A DNA stretch of 64,000 bases from Bog-756 sp963699085 (lineage in GTDB: Bacteria > Actinomycetota > Acidimicrobiia > Acidimicrobiales > RAAP-2). The position numbers and the translations under genes were made by a program. The stretch lies in the NCBI GenBank assembly GCA_963699085.1, contig CAVOTH010000004.1, positions 496,001 through 560,000 on the forward strand. The letters run 5' to 3'. Shown here in pieces: positions 56,157 to 64,000 of the stretch. The notes beneath the pieces are model-generated. The model ran no database searches. It worked only from the letters and a program-made list of their open reading frames with translations, and had not been told where the DNA came from. Positions within the stretch are counted from its first letter, which is position 1; each line of letters starts with the position of its first letter.

Positions 56157-56740
56157 CCGGAGCCGTACCGGGTTCCCCAGGGCCCGACGAGAGTTCCCGG
56201 CTGTTCGTTCTGTTCGGCCCCGGTGGGGCCGGAAAGGGCACCGTAGCGGCCCGGTTGGTCGAGTCCCATCCACAGTTGTGGCTGAGCCGTTCGTGGACCA
56301 CACGGCCACGCCGTCCCGGTGAGCCGGAGGACGCCTACCACTTCGTGGATCGTGCCACCTTCGAGGCCCGGGTGGCCGCCGGTGGATTCTTCGAGTGGGA
56401 TGAGTTTCTGGGCAACCTGTACGGCACCCCGGTCACCGACCCGCTTCCCGGTCGCGATGTCCTCCTCGAAATCAACCTGCCCGGGGCTCGGGAGGTGCGT
56501 CGGTTGCGGCCCGATGCCACCCTGGTGCTGCTGTTGCCGCCATCGCCGGACGTCCAGATCGAGCGTCTGCGGGGACGTGGCGACGACGAGGATCACATCG
56601 CCCGGCGCCTGGCCGAGGGAGCCGACGAGGAACGCCAGGGGCGCGAGATCGCCGATGCCGTGGTGGTGAATACGACCGTTGCGCAGGCCACTGCCGATGT
56701 GGCCTCTATACTGGTGGATCGTCGCTCGGGAACCCGCTAG
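56153..56740 (+). CDS. gmk: Guanylate kinase (apparent CTG start)
   Basis: A 195-residue GMP kinase from the proposed start. The P-loop GPGGAGKGT is at residues 22-30, the GMP-binding SRSWTTRPRRPGEPEDAYHFV follows, and LLEINLPGAREVRRLRPDATLVLLLPP is typical. No ATG, GTG or TTG lies in frame between the mihF stop and the P-loop. The only sensible start is CTG 56153, overlapping the mihF stop as CTGA, a rare codon analogous to the ATGA/GTGA junctions here. From the TTG at 56255 the P-loop would be lost. A base substitution is the alternative. Confidence 0.9.
   Translation: MTGAVPGSPGPDESSRLFVLFGPGGAGKGTVAARLVESHPQLWLSRSWTTRPRRPGEPEDAYHFVDRATFEARVAAGGFFEWDEFLGNLYGTPVTDPLPGRDVLLEINLPGAREVRRLRPDATLVLLLPPSPDVQIERLRGRGDDEDHIARRLAEGADEERQGREIADAVVVNTTVAQATADVASILVDRRSGTR
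56707..56712 (+). promoter_or_regulatory. Possible -10 box (TATACT) for rpoZ
   Basis: TATACT near the end of gmk, about 98 nt before the rpoZ ATG. It is near consensus but lacks a well-spaced -35; an internal promoter for rpoZ-coaBC is plausible. Confidence 0.35.
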
Positions 56741-56809
56741 GGTCCCGGCGCCCCGCACGGCCCGGCACCTCTGCCGGCACCCATCCCCCGACATGCCCGA
56801 AGGATCGTG

Positions 56810-57187
56810 ATGGCCCAGAACCCGACCACCCTGATGGACCCGCCGATCGAGGAGCTCCTCGACAAGGTGGACTCGAAGTTCACCCTGGTGGCGCTGGCAT
56901 CGCGTCGAGCCCGTCAGGTCAACAGCTACTACAACTCACTGGGCGAAGGCATCGGCGTGGTCGTGCCGCCCCAGGTGGCCTCCGCCTCCGGTAAGCCGCT
57001 GTCGATCGCCTTCGAAGAGGTCGCCGAGGGCAAGGCCACCTACTCACGCCCCGATCCCGAAGAGATCGCCGCCGCCGAGGCGGCCGAGGCTGCGGCTCTG
57101 GCGCTGATCGAGGGTGCGGTCGAACTCGCCGTCGAGGAGGCGGTGGCCGAGGCCATCGCCGCCGACAAGGACGGGTCCGCCGAGTGA
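56810..57187 (+). CDS. rpoZ: RNA polymerase omega subunit
   Basis: A 125-residue omega. The core is PPIEELLDKVDSKFTLVALASRRARQVNSYYNSLGEG, the segment that clasps the beta-prime C-terminus, and KPLSIAFEEVAEGKATYSRP. The last 40 residues are a low-complexity acidic Ala/Glu tail, longer than in most omegas. ATG 56810 follows AAGGAT at 56800-56805; GTG 56807 is directly before it. Lies in the usual gmk-rpoZ-coaBC order. Confidence 0.95.
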   Translation: MAQNPTTLMDPPIEELLDKVDSKFTLVALASRRARQVNSYYNSLGEGIGVVVPPQVASASGKPLSIAFEEVAEGKATYSRPDPEEIAAAEAAEAAALALIEGAVELAVEEAVAEAIAADKDGSAE

Positions 57188-57236
57188 CCCGTCGCCCCGG
57201 CCGGTGCGCCGGGGCGGAGAGGCAAGGGGGAGTGCC

Positions 57237-58490
57237 GTGGACGAGTTGACACCGGTCGCCGTGCCCCCGGCCCGCGACGGGAAGCCCTTCGTGGTGCTGG
57301 GAGTCTCCGCCGGCATTGCCGCCTACAAGGCCGTGGAGGTCTGCCGACGGCTCGTCGATGCCGGGGTGCACGTGGCTCCCGTGATGAGCGAACGGGCCAC
57401 CCGGTTCGTGGGTCGGGCCACCTTCGACGCGCTGGGCTCTGAGCCGACCCAGACATCGGTGTTCGACGAGGCATCACCGATTCCTCACACCCGGCTCGGG
57501 CAGCGGGCCGACGCCGTGGTGGTGGCTCCGGCCACCGCCGATCTCCTCGCCCGCTACGCGGCCGGGCTGGCCGATGACCTGTTGACGACGACCTTGGTGG
57601 CCACGGCTGCACCGGTCATCGTCTGTCCGGCCATGCACACCGAGATGTGGGAACACCCGTCGGTGCGTGACAATCTGGCGACGTTGCGGGCCCGTGGCGT
57701 GATCGTGGTCCCACCCGAAGTGGGGCGTCTCGCCGGGAGCGATGTCGGATCGGGTCGGATGGCCGAACCCACAACCATCGTCTCCGCGGTACTGGATCTC
57801 CTGGATGGGCGGAGTCGGGTAGCACCGGTCGGTGATCTGGCCGGTGTTCGTGTGGTGGTGTCGGCCGGAGGCACCCGTGAGGCCATTGACCCGGTCCGCT
57901 TCATCACCAACCGCTCGTCTGGCAAGCAGGGTCACGCATTGGCTGCTGCCGCCCTGCGCCGCGGAGCAGAGGTGGTGCTGGTCACGACCAGCAACCGTCC
58001 CCGCCCTGCTGGCGCCGAGATCGTCGAGGTGGAGACGGCGGCCCAGATGGAGGACGCCGTGCTCACCCTCGCCGCCGATGCCCAGGTGGTCGTGATGGCC
58101 GCCGCCGTCGCCGACTTCCGTCCCAAGGTGGCGATCGACACCAAGCTGCACAAGGCGGATGGCGTCCCCGACCTGGTCCTCGAGGCCACAAACGACATCC
58201 TGGCGGAGCTGGGCCGCCGCCGTCGCCCGGGTCAGGTACTGGTCGGGTTCGCCGCCGAGACCCACGAAGTGCCCGGGCGGGCCCGGGCCAAGCTCGTGGC
58301 CAAGGGCGTCGACCTGATGGTGGCCAACGATGTGTCCGCCCCCGAGGTCGGATTCGACCACGACACCAACGAGGTCACCGTCTTCGGGGCCGACGGGACG
58401 GAGACCACGGTGCCGCTGGCGTCGAAGGAAGCCGTGGCCGACGCCGTGTTGGACCGGGTGGTCCCGCTGCTGTCCGAGACGCTCTCGTAG
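57237..58490 (+). CDS. coaBC: Bifunctional phosphopantothenoylcysteine decarboxylase/phosphopantothenate-cysteine ligase
   Basis: A 417-residue CoaBC catalysing two consecutive steps of coenzyme A synthesis. The N-terminal CoaC flavodoxin-like domain has LGVSAGIAAYKAVEVCRRLV, the catalytic histidine in IPHTRLGQRAD, and VCPAMHTEMW (PAMHxxM). The C-terminal CoaB domain begins near residue 205 with VVVSAGGTREAIDPVRFITNRSSGKQG and includes AAAVADFRP. GTG 57237 is chosen over the out-of-frame GTG at 57232; AAGGGGGAG precedes it. Confidence 0.96.
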   Translation: MDELTPVAVPPARDGKPFVVLGVSAGIAAYKAVEVCRRLVDAGVHVAPVMSERATRFVGRATFDALGSEPTQTSVFDEASPIPHTRLGQRADAVVVAPATADLLARYAAGLADDLLTTTLVATAAPVIVCPAMHTEMWEHPSVRDNLATLRARGVIVVPPEVGRLAGSDVGSGRMAEPTTIVSAVLDLLDGRSRVAPVGDLAGVRVVVSAGGTREAIDPVRFITNRSSGKQGHALAAAALRRGAEVVLVTTSNRPRPAGAEIVEVETAAQMEDAVLTLAADAQVVVMAAAVADFRPKVAIDTKLHKADGVPDLVLEATNDILAELGRRRRPGQVLVGFAAETHEVPGRARAKLVAKGVDLMVANDVSAPEVGFDHDTNEVTVFGADGTETTVPLASKEAVADAVLDRVVPLLSETLS

Positions 58491-58684
58491 CCGGACCGAC
58501 CGGTCGTGGCATGGGCCTCCCGGCTGCGGGTAGCGTGGTCTGCCCGACCCGGCGCCGTCTACCGGACAGCACCGAACCCCCGGCCCGTGGGCCCGCCGCC
58601 CGCGCTCCGTTTCAACACCAGCAGCACCGACCGTCGGCGCCGCCCGGGCGCACGACGACCTGACAACCAAGGATGGGAAAAGCC

Positions 58685-59881
58685 GTGAGCAGCCGATACA
58701 CCTTCACCTCGGAGAGCGTGACCGAGGGACATCCGGACAAGATGGCCGACCAGATCTCGGACTCGGTGCTGGACGCGCTCCTGACTGACGATCCCGACAG
58801 CCGGGTCGCCTGCGAGACCCTTCTGACCACCGGCCTGGTCCTGGTGGCAGGGGAGATCACCACCACCACCTATGTCGACATCCCGAAGCTCGTGCGCCAG
58901 ACCGTCCTCGACATCGGGTACGACGACGACGCCTACGGCATCGACGGCAACACGTGCGGGGTCATCGTCTCGCTCGACGAGCAGTCGCCGAATATCGGCC
59001 AGGGTGTCGACAAGGCCTTCGAGGTCCGGGCCGGCACCGGTGGCGAGGACCAGCTCAACGCCCAGGGTGCCGGCGACCAGGGGATGATGTTCGGCTACGC
59101 CTGCGACGAGACGCCCGACCTGATGCCCATGCCGATCTGGCTGGCCCACCGGCTGGCCCAGCGCCTGGCGCAGGTGCGACGGGTCGGGACACTGCCCTAC
59201 CTGCGTCCGGACGGCAAGACCCAGGTCAGCGTGACGTACGAGGACGGCAGGCCGGTCGCCCTCGAGACCGTCCTGATCTCCACCCAGCACGACCCGGGCA
59301 TCGACCTGGAGACCCTCCTGCTACCCGACCTCAAGTCCAACGTGATCAATCCGCTGCTGCCACCGGAGCTCGACACGTCCAACCTACGGGTGCTGGCCAA
59401 CCCCACCGGTGTGTTCGAATTGGGTGGTCCCCATGCCGACACCGGACTCACCGGCCGCAAGATCATCGTCGACACCTACGGGGGCATGGCCCGCCACGGA
59501 GGCGGCGCCTTCTCGGGCAAGGACCCGTCCAAGGTCGACCGGTCCGCCGCCTACGCGGCCCGGTGGGTGGCCAAGAACGTGGTGGCCGCAGGTGCCGCCA
59601 AACGATGCGAGGTCCAGGTGGCGTACGCCATCGGCGTCGCCCGTCCGGTGTCGGTACTGGTGGAGACGTTCGGCACCGAAGCAGTCGATCCGGCCGCCAT
59701 CGGCAAAGCAGTGGATGAGGTCTTCGACCTCCGCCCGGCGGCCATCGTGCGCGACCTGGACCTGAAGCGACCGATCTACCGGAAGACCGCTGCCTACGGC
59801 CACTTCGGCCGGGCCGAGAAGGACTTCACCTGGGAGGAGACCTCCCGGGCCGACGACCTCAAGCAGGCGCTCGGCCTCTGA
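58685..59881 (+). CDS. metK: S-adenosylmethionine synthetase
   Basis: A 398-residue MAT forming SAM from methionine and ATP. Motifs are FTSESVTEGHPDKMADQISD at the N-terminus, GAGDQGMMFGYA, DTYGGMARHGGGAFSGKDPSKVDRSAAY, and the terminal KTAAYGHFGR. GTG 58685 fits the family start (SSRYTFTSES); ATG 58673 would add four residues. It follows coaBC with a 194-nt gap in which I see no riboswitch. Its stop lies in CTGACCGG, the same octamer as at the mihF/gmk junction. Confidence 0.97.
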   Translation: MSSRYTFTSESVTEGHPDKMADQISDSVLDALLTDDPDSRVACETLLTTGLVLVAGEITTTTYVDIPKLVRQTVLDIGYDDDAYGIDGNTCGVIVSLDEQSPNIGQGVDKAFEVRAGTGGEDQLNAQGAGDQGMMFGYACDETPDLMPMPIWLAHRLAQRLAQVRRVGTLPYLRPDGKTQVSVTYEDGRPVALETVLISTQHDPGIDLETLLLPDLKSNVINPLLPPELDTSNLRVLANPTGVFELGGPHADTGLTGRKIIVDTYGGMARHGGGAFSGKDPSKVDRSAAYAARWVAKNVVAAGAAKRCEVQVAYAIGVARPVSVLVETFGTEAVDPAAIGKAVDEVFDLRPAAIVRDLDLKRPIYRKTAAYGHFGRAEKDFTWEETSRADDLKQALGL

Positions 59882-59949
59882 CCGGCGCTTCCCGCCCGCC
59901 GGGCGCCGCCGGCGGGGGCGCTCCGTCGGGGGACGCCCCCCGTCGCGTT

Positions 59950-61708
59950 GTGCGGGTGGTGCCCGACGTCCCGGCGATCCACCGTCGGTTCGACTACAAG
60001 GTGCCGGACTCGCTGGGCGACGTGGTGACCTTGGGCAGCCGGGTGCGCATTCCGTTGCACGGGCGCCGGGTCGGTGCCTGGGTGGTGGAGGACGATGTCA
60101 CGTCGGATCCCGGTGTGCATCCGATCGACCTGGCCGCGTCGAGCGGTATGGGGCCGCCCTCCGCCATCGTGGACCTGGCCGAATGGGCGGCCTGGCGATG
60201 GGCCGGTCCACTGTCGTCGTTCCTCGGGACGGCTTCCCCCTTGCGTGTCGTCCGTGCACTGCCGCCCGCGATGACGTCGGTCGCCGGCGGCCCGCCCTCG
60301 CCCGGGGGAGGGTCGGTGGCGTTGGTGGACGCGGCGCTGGCCGCCGGGGGGACGTCGGTCGTCCGGTTGGCCCCGGCACTCGACACCACGCTCCTGGTAC
60401 TCGAGTTGATCAGCCAGCGTGGGGCGGACGGCGTGTTGGTGATGGCGGCGGCCCGCAGCCGCGCCGACCATCTGGCGGCGCGCCTGCGGGCCCTCGGTGT
60501 GTCGGTGGCCCTGCTCCCGGACGAATGGGCCGGCGCCCGTGCCGGGGGACGGGTGGTGATCGGCACCCGGGCCGGTGCCTGGGCCCCGATCGAGCGGTTG
60601 CGTGCGGCCGTGGTGCTCGACGCCCACGACGAGGCCTACCGGGAGGAGCGGGCACCGACGTGGTCGGCGGTGGACGTGGTCGTCGAACGGGCCAGGCGCG
60701 ACGGGGCGCCCGTGCTCCTGGTCAGCCCGTGCCCGCCGCTGGCGATCACCGAGGGTCGCACCCTGGTGGTCACCGAGCGATCGGTCGAACGCCGGGGTTG
60801 GCCGGTGGTCGAGGTCGTCGACCGGACCGGTGACGACCCCCGGACCGGGCTGCTGGGGGAGCGCATGGCCATCGCCGCCCGCGCTGAGCTCGACCGTCCC
60901 GGCGGGCGGGTGGTCTGCATCCTCAACCGCACCGGTCGGGTGCGGGTGTTGGCGTGCAAGGCGTGTGGATCGGTGGCCCGCTGCACGCTGTGCGGCGGGG
61001 CGATGGCCCAGGCCGAGGCTTCCGGGCAGCTGTCCTGCGGGCGATGCGGCGACACCCGCCCGGCGGTGTGCGCCGTCTGTGACTCGGCGAAGCTCAAAGT
61101 GCTTCGGATCGGGGTGTCCCGGGCCACCGAGGAGGTGGCGGCACTCCTGGGCACCGAGGCCGTCGAGCTGACCGCCGAACGGGATGCGGCCCATGACCTC
61201 GGTGCCGCACCATCTGGTTGTCGGCACCGAGGCCGCCCTCCACCGGGTAGACCATGCCGGCCTGGTCGTATTTCTCGATTTCGACCAGCACCTGCTGGCC
61301 CCCCGGTTCGGCGCGGGGGAGGAGGCCTTGGCGCTGCTCGCCCGGGCTGCCCGTGTGGTGGGAGCCAGGGCCGGCGCGGGCCGGATCCTGGTCCAGACCC
61401 GCATCCCCGGGCACGAGACGCTGCGTGCCGCAGTCCATGCCGATCCCGGCCTGGTGGCCGAGGCGGAGGAACCGGTCAGACGACAGCTCGGGCTTCCCCC
61501 GTTCGGGGTGCTGGCCAAGGTGGTGGGCCCTGGCGCACCGGCCTACGCCGAGGGCCTGCAGGCGCATCCCGGCCTGGCGGTGTCGGCGGTGGACTCGGAC
61601 CGGTACCTGGTCCGGGCCGACGACCACCACGTCCTGTGTGACGGACTGGCCGCCACATCCCGCCCACCCGGGCGGCTGCGGGTAGAAGTGGACCCGACGG
61701 ACGTCTGA
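59950..61708 (+). CDS. priA: Primosomal protein N' (PriA), actinobacterial degenerate type (one frameshift)
   Basis: About 585 residues when restored. The N-terminal DNA-binding domain has VVPDVPAIHRRFDYKVPDSLG. The zinc-binding region contains eight cysteines (LACKACGSVARCTLCGGAM...CGRCGDTRPAVCAVC). The Walker A position (RLAPALDTTLLVLEL) lacks the GxxGSGKT motif, as in most actinobacterial PriA, so it is probably not an active helicase. The frame breaks at GGG 61181-61183; removing one G joins TAER to MRPMTSVPHHLVVGTEAALHRV. GTG 59950 is used; a CTG at 59878 overlapping the metK stop is possible. Confidence 0.9.
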
Positions 61709-61747
61709 CCCGAGCGGCGACAGGACCGGGACGGGCGGCCTGTGCCG

Positions 61748-61753
61748 TAGACT
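61748..61753 (+). promoter_or_regulatory. Putative leaderless -10 box (TAGACT) of def
   Basis: TAGACT lies 6 nt upstream of the def ATG at 61760. Confidence 0.5.
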
Positions 61754-61759
61754 GGTCGC

Positions 61760-62305
61760 ATGTCCTCCTACACCGTCCGCACCTACGGAGATCCCGTGCT
61801 GCGCCAGGTCGCGAAGCCCATCGACGACGTCGACGGCGCATTGGTGGAGCTCGCCGACGACATGATCGAGACCATGTACGAAGCGGTCGGTGCCGGACTG
61901 GCTGCGCCCCAGGTGGGGGTCCAACGGCGCATGTTCGTCTACGAGCTCGACGATGGGCCGAAGGCCGTCATCAACCCCGAGATCGTGGAATCCTCCGGCG
62001 AGCTGTGGCACGACGAAGCCTGCCTGTCGATCCCTGGCCTCCGCATCGGCATCCTCCGGCCCGAGAAGGTGCTGCTGAAAGGGTTCGACCTTGACGGCAA
62101 CGAGCTGACCATCGAGGCCGACGACTTCATGGGACGGATGTTCCAGCACGAGGTCGACCATCTGAACGGGGTGCTGATGGTCGAGCGGCTCGACGACGAG
62201 ATGCGCAATCAGGCCCTCAAGATCCTGCGCGACCGGGCCATGGGCCTCGACACGTCCGCCTTGGAGGCCAAGTTGGTGTCGGTCGGCAACGAACGCGCCG
62301 TCTGA
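61760..62305 (+). CDS. def: Peptide deformylase
   Basis: A 181-residue metalloenzyme removing formyl from nascent methionine. Motif I GAGLAAPQVG at residues 44-53, motif II EACLS at 86-90 (Cys88 metal ligand; more often EGCLS), motif III QHEVDHLNG with His130, Glu131 and His134. Type 1 length and features. Precedes fmt, the reciprocal formylation enzyme. Intact and full length. Confidence 0.97.
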   Translation: MSSYTVRTYGDPVLRQVAKPIDDVDGALVELADDMIETMYEAVGAGLAAPQVGVQRRMFVYELDDGPKAVINPEIVESSGELWHDEACLSIPGLRIGILRPEKVLLKGFDLDGNELTIEADDFMGRMFQHEVDHLNGVLMVERLDDEMRNQALKILRDRAMGLDTSALEAKLVSVGNERAV

Positions 62306-62339
62306 TCCCAGCGAGCGACCCCGACGCGGGTCGGACAGC

Positions 62340-62345
62340 TAGCCT
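62340..62345 (+). promoter_or_regulatory. Putative leaderless -10 box (TAGCCT) of fmt
   Basis: TAGCCT lies 8 nt upstream of the fmt GTG at 62354. Confidence 0.4.
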
Positions 62346-62353
62346 CCCCCCTC

Positions 62354-63237
62354 GTGGCCCGCCTGGTCTTCCTCGGTACCCCCGACGCCGCTGTCCCCCC
62401 GCTGCGCACGCTGGTGGCGGCCGGTCATGACGTGGCCCTGGTGGTCACCCGCCCGGACAAACGTCGTGGACGGGGTGGCGCCAACGTGCCCAGTCCGGTC
62501 AAGGCCGCGGCCGTCGAGCTCGGTCTGACCGTCACCGACGACCTGGGCGAGGCCACCGGCGTCGGCGCCGAGCTCGGCGTCGTGGTCGCCTACGGGCGGA
62601 TCATCCCGGTGGCCGTGCTGGATCAGCTGGCGATGGTCAACCTCCATTTTTCACTGTTGCCGAGATGGCGCGGTGCGGCACCGGTCGAGCGCGCCCTGCT
62701 CGAAGGTGATGCCGAGACCGGGGTGTGCCTGATGGCCGTGGAAGCCGGCCTGGACACTGGTGCGGTGTACGCCGTCGAGGCGACCGAGATCGACCCCGAG
62801 GAGTCGGTCGACGAGCTGCGGGACGCGTCTGGTGACGATCGGCTGCCGGCTGTTGGAGGTATATCTGGCTGACGGGAAGGCCGGATTACCGGTCCCGCAC
62901 GACCAGGCGGGCAACCCCACCTACGCCGACAAGCTCCTGTCCCACGAGCTGGAGCTCGACTGGACCCGATCCGGCGGTGCATCTGCGACGGGTGGTCCGA
63001 CTCGGAAGGGCGTGGACGACGTTCCGTGGCCGACGGGTCCGGGTGCTCGCCGCCGGTGCCGCCGCCGCCGACGGCACCCTGCTCGGTCCGGGTGAGATGC
63101 AGGGGACCGTGGTAGGTGCCGGCGACGGGACCCGCGTCGAGCTGGTCACGGTGCAACCCGAGGGCAAGCGCCCGATGGATGCGTCGGCCTGGCTCAACGG
63201 TGTCCATGCCGGGCCCGGTGACCGACTCGGTGGCTGA
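62354..63237 (+). CDS. fmt: Methionyl-tRNA formyltransferase (two apparent frameshifts)
   Basis: About 293 residues when restored, slightly short. The catalytic domain has LVFLGTPDAAVPPL, VVTRPDKRRGRGG, VVVAYGRIIPVAVLDQ and VNLHFSLLPRWRGAAPVERALLEGD. The first break is at GGG 62820-62822: removing one G joins VDELR to TRLVTIGCRLLEVY. The second is at GG 62973-62974: removing one G joins LDWTRS to AVHLRRVVRLGRAWTTF. The C-terminal OB domain ends ASAWLNGVHAGPGDRLGG. All segments are conserved, so errors are likelier than decay. Confidence 0.92.
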
Positions 63238-63302
63238 CCACGCCACGACGCCTCCACACCGCGGAACCGGAGCACGGGGGCACTCGGCGATGGACCCACC
63301 GG

Positions 63303-63308
63303 TAGGCT
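63303..63308 (+). promoter_or_regulatory. Putative leaderless -10 box (TAGGCT) of rpe
   Basis: TAGGCT lies 8 nt upstream of the rpe ATG at 63317. Confidence 0.4.
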
Positions 63309-63316
63309 CGTGCCCG

Positions 63317-64000
<684 letters not shown>

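Noticed and set aside
58491..58684. Possible SAM riboswitch before metK
   Set aside because: I could not find the conserved core of any SAM riboswitch class in this 194-bp gap; a covariance search would decide.
59794..61518. Minus-strand 574-codon open frame over priA and metK
   Set aside because: Both underlying plus-strand genes are clear; the antisense product is low-complexity and Arg/His/Pro-rich.

Overview
The window is one continuous stretch of a high-GC (about 70%) chromosome of an actinobacterium, most probably Acidimicrobiia or a close relative. The evidence is an actinobacterial integration host factor (mihF), a bacterial proteasome activator ending in a GTYL tail, DUF3151, PyrR-headed pyrimidine genes, a menaquinone cluster, a DUF2510-like GWW...KWYPPE protein, and many starts with a TAnnnT box only 6-8 nt upstream, as for leaderless mRNAs. 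No rRNA, tRNA, phage, insertion sequence or CRISPR was seen. No gene-free stretch exceeds 300 bp; the longest (3093-3353, 261 bp) shows nothing recognisable.

Layout. 0-13 kb: histidine phosphatase, an Rrf2 regulator with an ion-channel-like membrane protein, dnaE, sugar acetyltransferase, SRPBCC protein, proteasome activator bpa with a phosphodiesterase, and a DUF255 thioredoxin-domain protein. 13-20 kb: SDR plus menE, menB, menA, menH and menD. 20-29 kb: LCP protein, carotenoid oxygenase, tyrS, DUF3151, lipoprotein, flavin reductase, small proteins, a cysteine-rich protein divergent from nfuA, dienelactone hydrolase. 28.6-35.2 kb: prepilin peptidase, aroC-aroK-aroB-aroQ, pepQ-efp-nusB. 35-43 kb, more accessory: MFS-MarR operon with an operator palindrome, DUF4190-type membrane protein, DCC protein, a small HTH/Clp_N pair under twin operators, hydrolase and a second MFS exporter. 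43-52.5 kb: pyrR-pyrB-pyrC-carA-carB-pyrD-pyrF with a PyrR-binding leader hairpin. 52.5-55.7 kb: hypothetical gene and 5-oxoprolinase pxpA-pxpBC. 55.8-64 kb: mihF-gmk-rpoZ-coaBC-metK-priA-def-fmt-rpe (rpe cut by the window end).

Several conserved genes (dnaE twice, DUF255 protein, carA, priA, fmt twice, carotenoid oxygenase, and probably the menB/menA junction) are broken by single-base shifts, most in short homopolymers. Because several are essential, I read most of these as sequence or assembly errors and annotate the restored genes, giving the position of each shift.

The most interesting biology is regulatory and structural: a leaderless-promoter signature at about 15 starts, two near-identical 20-bp operators before the HTH/Clp_N pair, a DnaA-box-like cluster before dnaE, three unrelated tandem duplications sitting on translation-start regions, and a gmk frame whose only sensible full-length start is CTG.
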